DNA from: an uncultured Clostridia bacterium
Lineage (GTDB): Bacteria; Bacillota; Clostridia; TANB77; CAG-508
DNA: 28,939 nt
Assembly (NCBI GenBank): GCA_947631385.1
Contig: CANRLE010000005.1
Span: 1-28,939, forward strand
Direction: 5' to 3'
Under the pieces are notes generated by a model. It saw only the letters and a program-made list of their open reading frames with translations. It did not search any database and was not told where the DNA came from. Of the stretch, positions 14,853-24,341 are shown in pieces (the stretch's first letter is position 1; every line of letters starts with the position of its first letter). The position numbers and the translations under genes were made by a program.

Positions 14853-15375
14853 TTAGAATTCAAATAATACAGCTTTTTGTTCCTTAAGAGACTTTTTTAC
14901 ATCCAAAATTCTCTGATTACTAGAACCACGAAAACGCAACTTAATATCTTTTTTATCTTCTTCAAACTTACCATCAACAATTACATCCAAATAAGAAAGA
15001 AATTCAGGAGTTTCTTCCCAATTTGAACACATATTGCCCATAACATCTGTATCAAAAGTATAGCCAGTATAGCACCACACATTTTTTTCAGGAAACTTTG
15101 CCTTTACTTGTCTAAGCAGAGGCAAAAGTCCCTGTTGATTAACATGTTCTAAAGGTTCTCCTCCCAAAAGAGAGAGACCGGAAACATACGGATGGTCTAA
15201 TTCTCGTATAACCCTATCAATCTCTTCACCGAGTAAACTCTTTTCCATAATTAAAGTCCCATGCTTCACTATTAAAACAATTTTTGCAATGATGAGTACA
15301 TCCGCTAACAAAAACAGACACTCTAACACCCAAGCCATTAGCAATATCTGCTTTTTTAATATCTGCATAATGCAT
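14853..15375 (-). CDS. nrdG: Anaerobic ribonucleotide reductase activating protein NrdG, with +1 frameshift
   Basis: A radical SAM enzyme that installs the glycyl radical on the class III ribonucleotide reductase NrdD. From the ATG at 15375 the frame gives MHYADIKKADIANGLGVRVS and then the 4Fe-4S motif GCTHHCKNC (Cys26, Cys30, Cys33), followed by WDFNYGKEFT-R-stop at TGA 15228-15226. Skipping the C of the CGG codon (15231) gives GGT-GAA-GAG and restores GEEIDRVIRELDHPYVSGLS and the conserved LLGGEPLEH, continuing to TAA at 14853, ~173 residues, the family length. The longer open frame starting at 15368 (MQILKKQ...) is an out-of-frame shadow. AAAAGGA precedes the ATG; the gene sits 15 bases after the J-domain gene. 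No nrdD is in the window. Confidence 0.9.
15228..15231 (-). other. Putative +1 recoding site CGG-T in nrdG
   Basis: The upstream frame reads GAG TTT ACT CGG TGA. Skipping the C gives ACT-GGT-GAA-GAG, which leads into the conserved remainder of NrdG. CGG is codon 49 and is immediately followed by an in-frame UGA stop. Same CGGT tetranucleotide as in spmA and comEC. Confidence 0.65.
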
Positions 15376-15390
15376 TTAAATCATTCCTTT

Positions 15391-15963
15391 TCATTTTGAA
15401 AATAAATTACCAATCCAATTAAATAGAGGATTTTCAAATAAAAGTTCTCTAATCCAACCATTAGTAAAAGGAATAAACCATAAAATAACTCCAATAATAA
15501 TAACAACAATAATAGTAAGTACAATAGCAAAAATATCTTTTCTAGTTATATCTTTAATTTGATTCCTTTTTTCTTTATTTTTAGTTAAATCATATATTAA
15601 TTGTTTTGTAAAATCCACAATAGAACTAAAACTGCCAACTTTATAGTTTCTAATATCTGCTTTAGAAGGCTCAGCTTTTTTAGTTTGTTGATGAATTTGT
15701 TGATTAGCTATATTAGAACTATTGCGTTGTTGTCTTTGAATTGAAGCCTTTTTCAATTCCGCATCATATTGTTCCTTTAAGAATTCGTCAGATAAAATAT
15801 AATAGGCTTCATTAATATCTTTCAATCTTTTTTCAGCTTCTTGTTTTTGAGTTCCTGAATAAAGATCTGGGTGATATTTCTTGGCTAGTGCTTTATAAGC
15901 TTTATCAATTACTTCCTTGGATGCTTTAGGATTTAATTCTAAAATTTCATAATAATTTTTCAT
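15391..15963 (-). CDS. Membrane-anchored J-domain (DnaJ-like) protein
   Basis: 190 residues. An N-terminal J domain (about 1-65) begins MKNYYEILEL and has the HPD tripeptide at 31-33 needed to stimulate the DnaK ATPase. A Gln/Asn/Lys-rich linker (about 80-115) follows, then a single membrane helix (about 145-168, AIVLTIIVVIIIGVILWFI) and a short tail. There are no Gly/Phe or zinc-finger domains, so it is a type III J protein that may recruit Hsp70 to the membrane. The open frame extends to a TTG at 15996, but the AGGTG before the ATG at 15963 and the family start favour 15963. It precedes nrdG in a two-gene unit. Confidence 0.88.
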   Translation of the reverse strand: MKNYYEILELNPKASKEVIDKAYKALAKKYHPDLYSGTQKQEAEKRLKDINEAYYILSDEFLKEQYDAELKKASIQRQQRNSSNIANQQIHQQTKKAEPSKADIRNYKVGSFSSIVDFTKQLIYDLTKNKEKRNQIKDITRKDIFAIVLTIIVVIIIGVILWFIPFTNGWIRELLFENPLFNWIGNLFSK

Positions 15964-16015
15964 GCCAACACCTATTTTCCTTTCCTCTTTCGACAAAAGT
16001 ATTTTATACTAAAAC

Positions 16016-16043
16016 AAAAAAAATAGCAATACAAAAATTGCTA
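16016..16043 (-). terminator. Terminator of ftsH
   Basis: On the - strand TAGCAAT-TTTTGT-ATTGCTA (7-base-pair stem) is followed by eight T, 28-55 bases after the ftsH stop. Confidence 0.8.
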
Positions 16044-16070
16044 CTTTTCTTTATTAATACTGGGAGATTA

Positions 16071-17879
16071 TTATTCTCCAAAGATTGCTTCAAACTCATC
16101 AGACTCAATTTTCTCTTTTTCCAATAGGATGCCTGCAACTTTGTGTAACTTATCAATATTATCTGATAAAATTTGTTTTGCTCTGTTATAACCTTTATCA
16201 ACAATAGACTTTGTTTCTTCATCAATGATAGCTGCCGTTTCCTCAGAATATTCTTTAGCCTGTGCAAAATCTCTACCTAAGAAAACTTCTTCTTGATTAG
16301 AACCTAGCATTAAAGTTCCGATTCTATCACTCATACCATATTTTGTTACCATACTTCTTGCAATTTTTGTAGCCCTTTCAATATCATTACTTGCACCTGT
16401 TGAAATATCATTTAGAATAAGGGCTTCGGCAACTCTACCACCAAGAAGTGATACAATATTTTCTTCCATTTCTGTTTTTGACATGAATGATTTATCTTCT
16501 GTAGGACGATACATTGTATAACCACCAGCCATACCTCTAGGTACAATTGATATTTGATGAACTGGATCTTGTGTTTCTAAGAAGTGGCTAACAACTGCAT
16601 GCCCAGCTTCATGATAAGCAACTAATTTGTTTTCCTTTTCGCTTCTTACTTTAGTTTTCTTTTCAGGTCCCATAGTTACTTTAACCATAGCATCTTCAAT
16701 TTCTTTCATACCAATTTCATTTAAATTTCTTCTAGCAGCCAATAATGCAGCTTCATTTAATACATTTTCCAAATCTGCACCAGCAAATCCAGAAGTGTTT
16801 TTAGCAATAACTTTTAAATCTACGTCATCTGCTAAACGTTTCTTTCTAGAGTGAACTTCTAAAATTTGTTCTCTTGCTTTTACATCTGGAAGACCAACTA
16901 CAATTTGTCTATCAAATCTTCCTGCTCTTAAAAGAGCTTTATCTAATACATCTGGTCGGTTAGTTGCGGCTAATACAATAACACCTTCATTTTCAGCAAA
17001 ACCATCCATTTCTACTAATAATTGATTTAAAGTTTGTTCTCTTTCATCATGTCCACCACCAAGACCAGCACCTCTTTGACGTCCAACTGCGTCGATTTCA
17101 TCTATGAAAATGATACATGGTGCATTTTTCTTAGCTTGGTCAAACAAATCTCTTACTCTTGAAGCACCAACACCGACAAACATTTCAACAAAATCAGAAC
17201 CACTAATAATAAAGAAAGGAACTCCTGCTTCACCTGCTACAGCCTTTGCTAAAAGAGTTTTACCTGTTCCCGGTTGACCAACCAATAGAACACCTTTTGG
17301 AATTCTAGCACCCATATCTGTAAATTTCTTTGGATTTTTCAAAAATTGTACAATTTCTTCCAACTCTTCTTTTTCTTCATCAACACCTGCTACATCATCA
17401 AAAGTAATCTTATTCTTTTCAGCTGGTGTCATCATTCTAGCTTTGCTTTTTCCAAAAGACATAGTTTTATTACCAGGTCCACCTTGACCAACACCGCCCA
17501 TCATAAAGAACCAGAAAACTAGGAAAATAATCAATAATCCAAATGGTGTTAATAAGCTAAGAATAGTAACGAAAATTGATTCAGACTTTTCTTCTAATGA
17601 AAAAGCTCCATCTTTTAGGAAATCCTCAGAATAAGTCATAAATGCTTGCATATCTGGAATATTTACTTCTTTTTTAAAACGATCATCTTTTAATTCGACC
17701 ATTGCTGTTTTGCCATCTGAATCAATTTCAATAGATTCAACCTTACCACTATCGATATTTGCAATTAATTCAGAATATTTTAGTTTAGAATCGCTATTTT
17801 CAACAATTGATGACAGCACAACAATAAAAATAACTCCTATAATCAGCCACATGGCTAATGTTTTAATTCCGTTTTTCAA
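16071..17879 (-). CDS. ftsH: ATP-dependent zinc metalloprotease FtsH
   Basis: 602 residues, full length. A membrane-bound AAA+ protease that degrades membrane and regulatory proteins. Two membrane helices at about 7-26 and 102-126 flank an extracytoplasmic domain. The AAA domain has Walker A GQPGTGKT (201-208; Gln replaces the usual Pro), Walker B IIFIDE (256-261) and the second region of homology around [10 protein letters not shown]. The peptidase has HEAGH with His423, Glu424 and His427, and the third zinc ligand in the ASNDIERA region. The start codon is TTG, preceded by GAGGAGG at good spacing. A TTGAAA-N17-TATAAA promoter is upstream, although readthrough from tilS is possible because no clear terminator separates them. 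Confidence 0.97.
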   Translation of the reverse strand: MKNGIKTLAMWLIIGVIFIVVLSSIVENSDSKLKYSELIANIDSGKVESIEIDSDGKTAMVELKDDRFKKEVNIPDMQAFMTYSEDFLKDGAFSLEEKSESIFVTILSLLTPFGLLIIFLVFWFFMMGGVGQGGPGNKTMSFGKSKARMMTPAEKNKITFDDVAGVDEEKEELEEIVQFLKNPKKFTDMGARIPKGVLLVGQPGTGKTLLAKAVAGEAGVPFFIISGSDFVEMFVGVGASRVRDLFDQAKKNAPCIIFIDEIDAVGRQRGAGLGGGHDEREQTLNQLLVEMDGFAENEGVIVLAATNRPDVLDKALLRAGRFDRQIVVGLPDVKAREQILEVHSRKKRLADDVDLKVIAKNTSGFAGADLENVLNEAALLAARRNLNEIGMKEIEDAMVKVTMGPEKKTKVRSEKENKLVAYHEAGHAVVSHFLETQDPVHQISIVPRGMAGGYTMYRPTEDKSFMSKTEMEENIVSLLGGRVAEALILNDISTGASNDIERATKIARSMVTKYGMSDRIGTLMLGSNQEEVFLGRDFAQAKEYSEETAAIIDEETKSIVDKGYNRAKQILSDNIDKLHKVAGILLEKEKIESDEFEAIFGE

Positions 17880-17917
17880 ATTAATTCCTCCTCGTGTTTG
17901 ATTTAATTTATATTGAT

Positions 17918-17946
17918 TTTATACCATACAATTTTTTGTTTTTCAA
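17918..17946 (-). promoter_or_regulatory. Sigma-A promoter of ftsH
   Basis: On the - strand TTGAAA (17946-17941), a 17-base spacer, TATAAA (17923-17918), about 35 bases upstream of the TTG start codon. Confidence 0.6.
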
Positions 17947-18007
17947 TAGTTTTTAATATGTCTTTTTTATTACAACAAAGCACATTTCAAGCTTTCATTA
18001 CGGCTAC

Positions 18008-18991
18008 TCACTCTTGATTGATAAAATAAATTTGATGATTTTTTATCAAAATTTTACAATTTTTATTTGGTGTTAGATATTTATTACCTATATTATTATT
18101 ACAAAGCTTTATAATGTCTTCTATATGTACTTTTTCAATACTTTTACTACTGTGAAACAGTCTTTTTATAATATATCTTATAATTCTTGATTTTATTACT
18201 GTTTCTTGTGAATTAAAAGCTTTTAAATCAATGATAATTTCTTTTACATTTTCAGTTATAAGCAAATTCTCATAAATCAGTTGAGTTTGTTTTTCAAGGA
18301 AAGCATTTTCCTGAGTAATTATATTAGATAAATTTTCTATACTTTGAATAATATTAGGATTAAATTCCTTTTGAATATAAGGAATAACAATATTTCTAAT
18401 TTTATTTCTAGTATAAGTATTATCCAAATTGGTCTTATCAATTTTTGGATTTAATTGTTTTTGTTCGCAATAAAATTCAATTTTTTTTCTTTCACACTCA
18501 ATTAAAGGTCTAATAATATTTCCTCTTTTTGGTTCAATTCCTTTTAAGCCATCTATACCGCATCCTCGTAAAACATGCATAATTATAGTTTCAGTTTTAT
18601 CATTTTTATTATGAGCAACTGCTATTTTATTAGCATTTGTTTTACTAGCAATTTCGTCAAAAAATTCATATCTAGCAATTCTACCTGCTTCTTCTAATCC
18701 TATTTTACTAGTATGAGCCAATTTTTGGATATCTATACTTTTAGAATAAAAATCAATTTGATTTTTTAAACAATATTGTCTTACATATTCTTCATCTTCT
18801 GTTGCTTCTTCACGTATTTGATGATTTACATGTGCAACAACAATTTCAAATGATTTTTTTTCTTCTTTCAATTCCTGTAAAATATTTAACATGCACATAG
18901 AATCAGGGCCACCTGAAACAGCTAGTATTAATTTATCTCCTTTATTTATCAAATTATATTTTTCAATTGTTTTTAAAACTTTATCTTTCAT
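18008..18991 (-). CDS. tilS: tRNA(Ile)-lysidine synthetase TilS, short form
   Basis: 327 residues. It adenylates C34 of tRNA-Ile(CAU) and attaches lysine, so the tRNA reads AUA instead of AUG, important in an AUA-rich genome. The ATP-pyrophosphatase P-loop SGGPDS is at 26-31, followed by VVAHVNHQIREEATEDEEYV and AVAHNKNDKTETIIMHVLRGCG. It ends after the substrate-binding helical region and lacks most of the C-terminal TilS_C domain of the ~460-residue Bacillus enzyme; short forms are known in other bacteria. An in-frame ATG lies ten codons upstream (19021), but AAGAAAGG is correctly placed only for the ATG at 18991. tilS-ftsH order is common in Firmicutes. Confidence 0.92.
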   Translation of the reverse strand: MKDKVLKTIEKYNLINKGDKLILAVSGGPDSMCMLNILQELKEEKKSFEIVVAHVNHQIREEATEDEEYVRQYCLKNQIDFYSKSIDIQKLAHTSKIGLEEAGRIARYEFFDEIASKTNANKIAVAHNKNDKTETIIMHVLRGCGIDGLKGIEPKRGNIIRPLIECERKKIEFYCEQKQLNPKIDKTNLDNTYTRNKIRNIVIPYIQKEFNPNIIQSIENLSNIITQENAFLEKQTQLIYENLLITENVKEIIIDLKAFNSQETVIKSRIIRYIIKRLFHSSKSIEKVHIEDIIKLCNNNIGNKYLTPNKNCKILIKNHQIYFINQE

Positions 18992-19065
18992 ATTATACCT
19001 TTCTTGTAATTTATCTACCATATATTACCATATTTTTAAATATTTTTCAAGCTTTTGCATATTTG

Positions 19066-19096
19066 TAAGGAATTAGGGACGGTCCCATTATCCTTA
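19066..19096. repeat. REP-like palindrome, copy 1 (GGGACGGTCCC)
   Basis: A 31-base imperfect palindrome with 15-base arms centred on GGGAC-G-GTCCC and flanked by TAAGG / CCTTA. It shares its core and architecture (AAGGA, a short A/T tract, GGG-ACGG-YCCC, an A/T tract, TCC) with 28031-28060. No T-run follows on either strand here. Confidence 0.6.
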
Positions 19097-19166
19097 TAGA
19101 TGTGGCAAAGAATATCATAAGACTAAACAGTACCAGATAAAAATCTTTAAATTTTAATATAAATAG

Positions 19167-19195
19167 TTGATAAATTTAAAAAAATGGTGTATAAA
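19167..19195 (+). promoter_or_regulatory. Sigma-A promoter of the UDP-sugar pyrophosphorylase gene
   Basis: TTGATA (19167-19172), a 17-base spacer, TATAAA (19190-19195), about 60 bases upstream of the ATG. Confidence 0.55.
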
Positions 19196-19257
19196 TAATA
19201 AAATGGATAATTGTGAATTATCTATTTTATTTGCGAACATGTGAAAGGAAGATAAAT

Positions 19258-20508
19258 ATGGACATTAGAATAAATGAAGTAAAAGGGGTATTAAAAAAAT
19301 ATGGACAAGAACATTTATTAAACCATTATGAAACACTAGATGAAGAACACCAAAAAGAACTATTAGACCAAATAGAAAAAATCGACTTTGACTTAGTTAA
19401 GCGTTTATACGAAGACACAAAAAAAGAAAGCAAATATGGTCAAGATAAAATTACACCAATTGAATATCTTGACAAATATAAATTATATGATGACTATAAA
19501 CATTACGAAAACATTGGTAAAAAAGCAATAAAAGAAGGAAAATTAGCAGCAGTAACAATGGCAGGAGGACAAGGAACAAGACTTGGCCACAATGGACCAA
19601 AAGGAACATATGACATAGGATTAGAATCACACAAATCTTTATTTGAACTATTATGTGATGGATTAAAAGAAGAAGGGAAAAAATACGATGTTACAATTCC
19701 ATGGTTTATCATGACAAGTAGAGAAAATAACAAAGCAACGATTGAGTTCTTTGAAAAACATAAATATTTTGGTTATCAAAAAGACAGAAATATCTTTTTC
19801 TTTATACAAGGCGAATTGCCAATGATAGACACAGAAGGAAAAATATTAATAGGGGAAGATGGATTAATAAAACAAGCAGCAGATGGACATGGAGGAATAT
19901 ATGAATCATTAGTAAAAAGTGGAATGACAGCTAAGATGAAGCAAATGGGAATAGAATGGGTATTCATTGGTGGTGTAGACAATTGTTTAGTAAAAATGGT
20001 AGACCCAGTATTAATGGGCATAGCTATAGATAAAGGAGTAACAGTTGCATGCAAATCTGTTGTAAAAGCAAATCCACAAGAAAAAGTAGGAGTATTTTGT
20101 AAGAGAAATGGTAAACCAAATGTAATAGAATATTCAGAAATTACTGAAGAAATGGCAGAGGCACGAGATGCAGAAGGCGAATTATTATATGGAGAATCTC
20201 ACATACTATGCAATTTATTTAGTGTAAGTGCAATAGAAAGAATGGGTGCAGAACCATTGCCATATCATGTAGCATACAAAAAAGCAAGTTACATGGATAG
20301 GGACGGAAAATTAATAGTACCAGATTCACCAAATGCATATAAATTTGAAGCATTTTTATTTGATGCCTTTGGAGAAGTAGATGAAATGGCAGTATTACGA
20401 GTAAAAAGAGAAGAAGAATTTGCTCCTGTAAAAAATGCAGATACAGTAGGAGTAGACTGCCCAAAAACAGCGCGACAATTATATAAAAAATTTCACAATT
20501 TAGATTAA
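19258..20508 (+). CDS. UDP-sugar pyrophosphorylase (eukaryotic-type UDP-GlcNAc/UDP-glucose family)
   Basis: 416 residues of the UDPGP family (COG4284), the group containing eukaryotic UAP1/AGX and UGP rather than the bacterial GlmU/GalU families. It forms a UDP-sugar from UTP and a sugar-1-phosphate. Key motifs: AAVTMAGGQGTRLGHNGPKG (98-116, nucleotide binding), the uridine/sugar-site block DGHGGIYESLVKSG, VFIGGVDNCLVKMVDPVLMG, and YHVAYKKASYMDRDG. UDP-GlcNAc is the more likely product by similarity to AGX, but UDP-glucose or galactose cannot be excluded. The open frame could extend to a GTG at 19213, but GGAAG before the ATG at 19258 fixes the start. It is a single-gene unit. Confidence 0.9.
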   Translation: MDIRINEVKGVLKKYGQEHLLNHYETLDEEHQKELLDQIEKIDFDLVKRLYEDTKKESKYGQDKITPIEYLDKYKLYDDYKHYENIGKKAIKEGKLAAVTMAGGQGTRLGHNGPKGTYDIGLESHKSLFELLCDGLKEEGKKYDVTIPWFIMTSRENNKATIEFFEKHKYFGYQKDRNIFFFIQGELPMIDTEGKILIGEDGLIKQAADGHGGIYESLVKSGMTAKMKQMGIEWVFIGGVDNCLVKMVDPVLMGIAIDKGVTVACKSVVKANPQEKVGVFCKRNGKPNVIEYSEITEEMAEARDAEGELLYGESHILCNLFSVSAIERMGAEPLPYHVAYKKASYMDRDGKLIVPDSPNAYKFEAFLFDAFGEVDEMAVLRVKREEEFAPVKNADTVGVDCPKTARQLYKKFHNLD

Positions 20509-20558
20509 AGACTATAAAACTTTAATTCCCTAAGATTTACTAGCAAAGCTTGGAAAAC

Positions 20559-20588
20559 TTGACAAAAATATCCTAAATGTAGTATAAT
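20559..20588 (+). promoter_or_regulatory. Sigma-A promoter of the NlpC/P60-comEC unit
   Basis: TTGACA (20559-20564), an 18-base spacer, TATAAT (20583-20588), 50 bases upstream of the ATG of the hydrolase gene. Confidence 0.75.
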
Positions 20589-20638
20589 AAATATTGTTGA
20601 GATAAATTTGCGATAATGCATAATAAGGAGTTTTTAAA

Positions 20639-21865
20639 ATGAAAAGTGAAATGAATATAAAAAGCATTGTAATCATTGCAGCCGTAGGAATAATCAGTTT
20701 GTTTTTTATAAATATGAGCTTAGCTGCTAACACAGCAAAAATCAACGTGAAAACTGCAAACCTTAGAGAAACAGCAGATGAAAATGCAAAGATATTAGAA
20801 CAATTTTCTAAAAATGACGAAGTAGAAATACTAGAAAAACAAGAAGACTGGTATAAAGTAAAAGCAAAAGGAATAACAGGGTACATTAGACAAGACTTAA
20901 TAGTAGAAAATGAAGAACCTGCACAAAGTAACAATACAGTTCCAAGTACAACTAATGAAAAAACAGACGAAAATCAACCAATAGAAGAAACAGAACTTGG
21001 AAAACAAAAAGTATTAGAAGATACAAAACTAAAAATAGTACCAGTTATAAACGCTACAGACATTATAGAAGTAAAAAAAGAACAAGAAGTAAATGTAATA
21101 GAAACAATTAATGGATGGGCATGTATAGAAGTAGAAACAACAAAAGGGTGGATTCGTTTAGAAAAACTTCAAAAAGAAAACGATACTGCAGACGTACCAC
21201 AAGAACCACAGCAACAACCAGAATCAGAGACAAAAACATTATATGTAAGTGCAAGCAGTGTAAACTTACGAAAAGAAGCTAGTACAAATTCAGAGGTTGT
21301 AGAAACATTAACAACAAATACAGCAGTAGAAGTATTAGCAGAATCAAATGGTTGGAGCCAAGTTAAAGTAGGAGAAAAAGAAGGATATATATCATCAACT
21401 TACTTATCTGAAAACAAACAAACAACAACATCAAGAAGTAGTGGAGCAAGAAGAACAACAACTGCAGTAGAAACAAAAACAGAAGAACAACAAACAGCAC
21501 CAGTAGCAACATCTAACAAAGGGGCAGAAGTAGTTGCATATGCAAAACAATTTATTGGAACAAAATATAAATATGGAGGAACATCACCATCAACAGGATT
21601 TGACTGTTCAGGATTTACATCTTACGTATATAAACATTTTGGTGTTAATTTACCACGTACATCAGGAGGGCAATCAGGAGTAGGAACAGCAGTAAGTAGA
21701 AGTAATCTAGAACAAGGAGACTTAGTAATATATAGTGGTCACGTTGCAATTTATGTAGGTGGAAGTCAAGTAATCCATGCACCAAAACCGGGTAAAACAG
21801 TATGTATTGTTTCAATAGATCAAGCCAAACCGGGAAGTTATCAAGGTGCTAGAAGAGTAATATAA
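20639..21865 (+). CDS. Secreted SH3b-NlpC/P60 peptidoglycan hydrolase
   Basis: 408 residues. A signal peptide (about 1-30, ending SLAA) is followed by three SH3b cell-wall-binding modules: about 32-92 (NVKTANLRETADENAKILEQ), a degenerate one at about 120-178, and a third at about 200-258 (VNLRKEASTNSEVVETLTTN). A Ser/Thr/Gln-rich linker follows, then a C-terminal NlpC/P60 domain with catalytic Cys323 in GFDCSG, His368 in GHVAIY and a third polar residue at His380. Such enzymes cut the stem peptide of peptidoglycan (D-Glu to diamino acid) outside the cell. AAGGAG precedes the ATG. comEC starts 20 bases later, so they are probably cotranscribed. Confidence 0.93.
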   Translation: MKSEMNIKSIVIIAAVGIISLFFINMSLAANTAKINVKTANLRETADENAKILEQFSKNDEVEILEKQEDWYKVKAKGITGYIRQDLIVENEEPAQSNNTVPSTTNEKTDENQPIEETELGKQKVLEDTKLKIVPVINATDIIEVKKEQEVNVIETINGWACIEVETTKGWIRLEKLQKENDTADVPQEPQQQPESETKTLYVSASSVNLRKEASTNSEVVETLTTNTAVEVLAESNGWSQVKVGEKEGYISSTYLSENKQTTTSRSSGARRTTTAVETKTEEQQTAPVATSNKGAEVVAYAKQFIGTKYKYGGTSPSTGFDCSGFTSYVYKHFGVNLPRTSGGQSGVGTAVSRSNLEQGDLVIYSGHVAIYVGGSQVIHAPKPGKTVCIVSIDQAKPGSYQGARRVI

Positions 21866-21885
21866 CAAGCAATTAAAGGAGGATT

Positions 21886-24286
21886 ATGGAGCAAAGACCA
21901 ATTTTAGTTGCAACAATAGGATATATAATAGGTATATTATGGGGGCTATACTTAAAATCAAGTATAGTTCCTTTTTATATCCTAATAATTGCAATATATT
22001 ATTTAATAAAAAATGTACCAAAAAGAAAAAGAAAATTTAGGTTATTATCCTTTTATAGATATAGCAGATATTTAAAAATAATTTTTACTAAAAAAATATT
22101 GTTAATAATATTTATTTTTTCAGTTATTTCTAATAATTACATTTTATTAAAAAATAAACAATATGAAAACACATATCAAGATGGAGAAAATATTGAAATT
22201 CAAGGAATTATAATTAGTCAAAAAATAGAAAAAGAATATTACAATTTATATCAAATAAAAATATTAAATTCTAAAAATTTAAATCTATATATTCAAGTAA
22301 ATAAAAAAATTCAAGAATTAGAATATGGAGATAAAATAAAAATAAAAGGCGAATACTGCAAACCTTCAAAGCAAAGAAACTATGGAGGATATAATGACGA
22401 ACAATATTTAAAAACATTAAAAATAATCGGAAGAATGAAAGTACAACAAATAAAAATTATAGCTAAAAAACAACAAAATATAATCTTACAATGGGCAAAT
22501 GAAATAAATGCAAAAATAAAAAAAATAATAGAAAATAGTTTTAGCAACGAAAACGCATCTATTTTAAAAGGAGTATTGTTAGGCGAAACCGAAGACATAT
22601 CAGAAGAAGCACAAGAAAAATTTAGAATATCTAACATATCTCATATTTTAGCAATATCTGGAATGCATATCAGCTATATTGTAATAGGAATACAATTATT
22701 ATTGCAAAAAATGATAGGAAAGCACAAATCAAAAATAATTACGATAATAATTTTAATTATTTATACTTTTATAACTGGATTTTCTCCTTCAATCATGAGA
22801 GCAGTTATTATGGGAATACTGGCATTAGGCTCCAATATCATATATAGAAAAAATGACATATGGAATTCAATTGCAATTTCATTACTTATAAATCTAATAT
22901 ATAATCCATATTTAATTAGTCATGTAGGATTACAATTATCTTATTTTGGGACAATAGGAATTTTGTTATTTCATTTTATTATTTTGAAAAAACTGAAAAA
23001 AATTCCAATAGGGAAAGAAACATTAGCAATTAGTATATCTGCACAAATAATGATACTTCCTATTATGCTATATCACTTCAATATTTTTGGTATTTATTTT
23101 TTAATAACAAATTTGTTAGTAAATATAATAATAGGTCCAACTATAATTCTAGGATTTTTCAGTTTGATTTTAAAGCCATTGACTATATTTACTAATATAG
23201 GGTTAAAACTTTTAAAATTTATCTCTAATTTTAGTCAATTACCATTTTCCAAAATTTATTTTATAACTCCCCCAATATATTTAATTATTTTTTACTATAT
23301 TATAATTTTAATATTTAGATATATTTATACGATTTATCATAAAAGATATTTAACAGTTACGCAGAGTAGGGTAAAAAATATAATTTCTTTATGTCGTTAC
23401 AATTTTTATATTAAAAAGAAAAAATATTTAAAAATAATTTTTATCATAATAACCAGTTTAATTATTATTCAAGTATTTCCTAAAAAATTGAAAATTAATT
23501 TTGTAGATGTTGGACAAGGGGATTGTACATTTATTGCAACACCGCAAAATAAAACTATTTTAATAGACGGTGGAGGCAGTTTAAATGATAACTTTGATGT
23601 GGGAAAAAGAACTCTTATTCCATATTTATTAGATAAAGGATATAGCTCTATTGACTATGTTATAATTAGTCATTTTGATCAAGACCACGTTCGGTGGAAT
23701 AATTACATTATTAGAAGAATTAAAAGTAAAACAAATAATAATTGGTAAACAATTTGATATTTCAGCAAACTATAATAAATTTTTAAAAATTGTAAAAGAA
23801 AAAAATATAAAAGTAAACATAGTAGAAGCGGGAGTAAAAATTAATATTGAAAAAAATTTATTTTTTCAAATATTATGGCCAAATGACGAACAAGAAGTTA
23901 CTGAAAATTCTATTAATAACAATGCATTAGTTTGTAAATTAAATTATAAAAACTTTAGCATGCTTTTTACTGGAGACATTGAAAAAGAGGCAGAAAAAGT
24001 TTTAGTTGAAAATTATGCTGGTAAAAATGATTTAAAAGCGACGGTATTAAAAGTTGGTCATCATGGCTCGAAAACATCTTCTACATATGATTTCCTAAAT
24101 CTGGTAAAACCTAAAATTGCATTAATAGGGGTAGGAAAAAATAATTCATTCGGACACCCAAATGGTGAAGTTTTAGAGCAACTTCATAATTTTGATACGC
24201 AAATATATAGAACAGATGAAAATGGGGAAATAGATATTACAGTAAATAATAGAGGAAATATTAAAATAAAAAAACGAATTGTATAA
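21886..24286 (+). CDS. comEC: DNA internalization channel protein ComEC/Rec2, with +1 frameshift
   Basis: A polytopic membrane protein that carries single-stranded DNA into the cytoplasm during competence. In order: N-terminal membrane helices and a DUF4131-like domain, the ComEC core (VLLGETEDISEEAQEKF, ISHILAISGMHISYIV) with many helices (about 225-500), and a C-terminal metallo-beta-lactamase domain starting at FVDVGQGDCTFI. The first frame reads HFDQDHVRWNN and stops at 23748. Skipping the C of an in-frame CGG (23692) gives HFDQDHVGGIITLLEE, exactly the family motif HxDxDHxGG, and continues through LFTGDIE and KVGHHGSKTS to TAA at 24286. The joined product is ~799 residues, normal for ComEC. 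AAAGGAGG precedes the ATG. Confidence 0.93.
23692..23695 (+). other. Putative +1 recoding site CGG-T in comEC
   Basis: The upstream frame reads GAC CAC GTT CGG TGG AAT. Skipping the C gives GTT-GGT-GGA-ATA-ATT. The GGT supplies the first Gly of the conserved GG in HxDxDHxGG, so the shift point is fixed to within a codon by a family motif. Same CGGT tetranucleotide as in spmA and nrdG. Confidence 0.7.
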
Positions 24287-24341
24287 ATTTAACAAATCCA
24301 GTAAATACTATTAAAAATACGAAAAAAGGAGAGTTAAATTT

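Noticed and set aside
15341..15368. Alternative NrdG N-terminus MQILKKQILLMAWVLECL in the downstream frame
   Set aside because: It is an out-of-frame reading of the true NrdG N-terminus (MHYADIKKADIANGLG with CxxxCxxC); it lacks the radical SAM motif and a ribosome binding site.
16004..16267. Small ORF on the - strand overlapping the 3' end of ftsH
   Set aside because: It is a shadow frame inside ftsH and its terminator, without a ribosome binding site or family resemblance.
53..23695. The three frameshifts as independent random sequencing errors or pseudogenes
   Set aside because: All three fall at the same tetranucleotide CGGT, which is not a homopolymer, and at the only in-frame CGG codons. 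Motif-specific artefact is kept as an alternative, but random error is unlikely.
23675..24286. A separate gene starting at the ATG at 23675
   Set aside because: It has no ribosome binding site and begins in the middle of the ComEC metallo-beta-lactamase motif; it is the shifted continuation of comEC.
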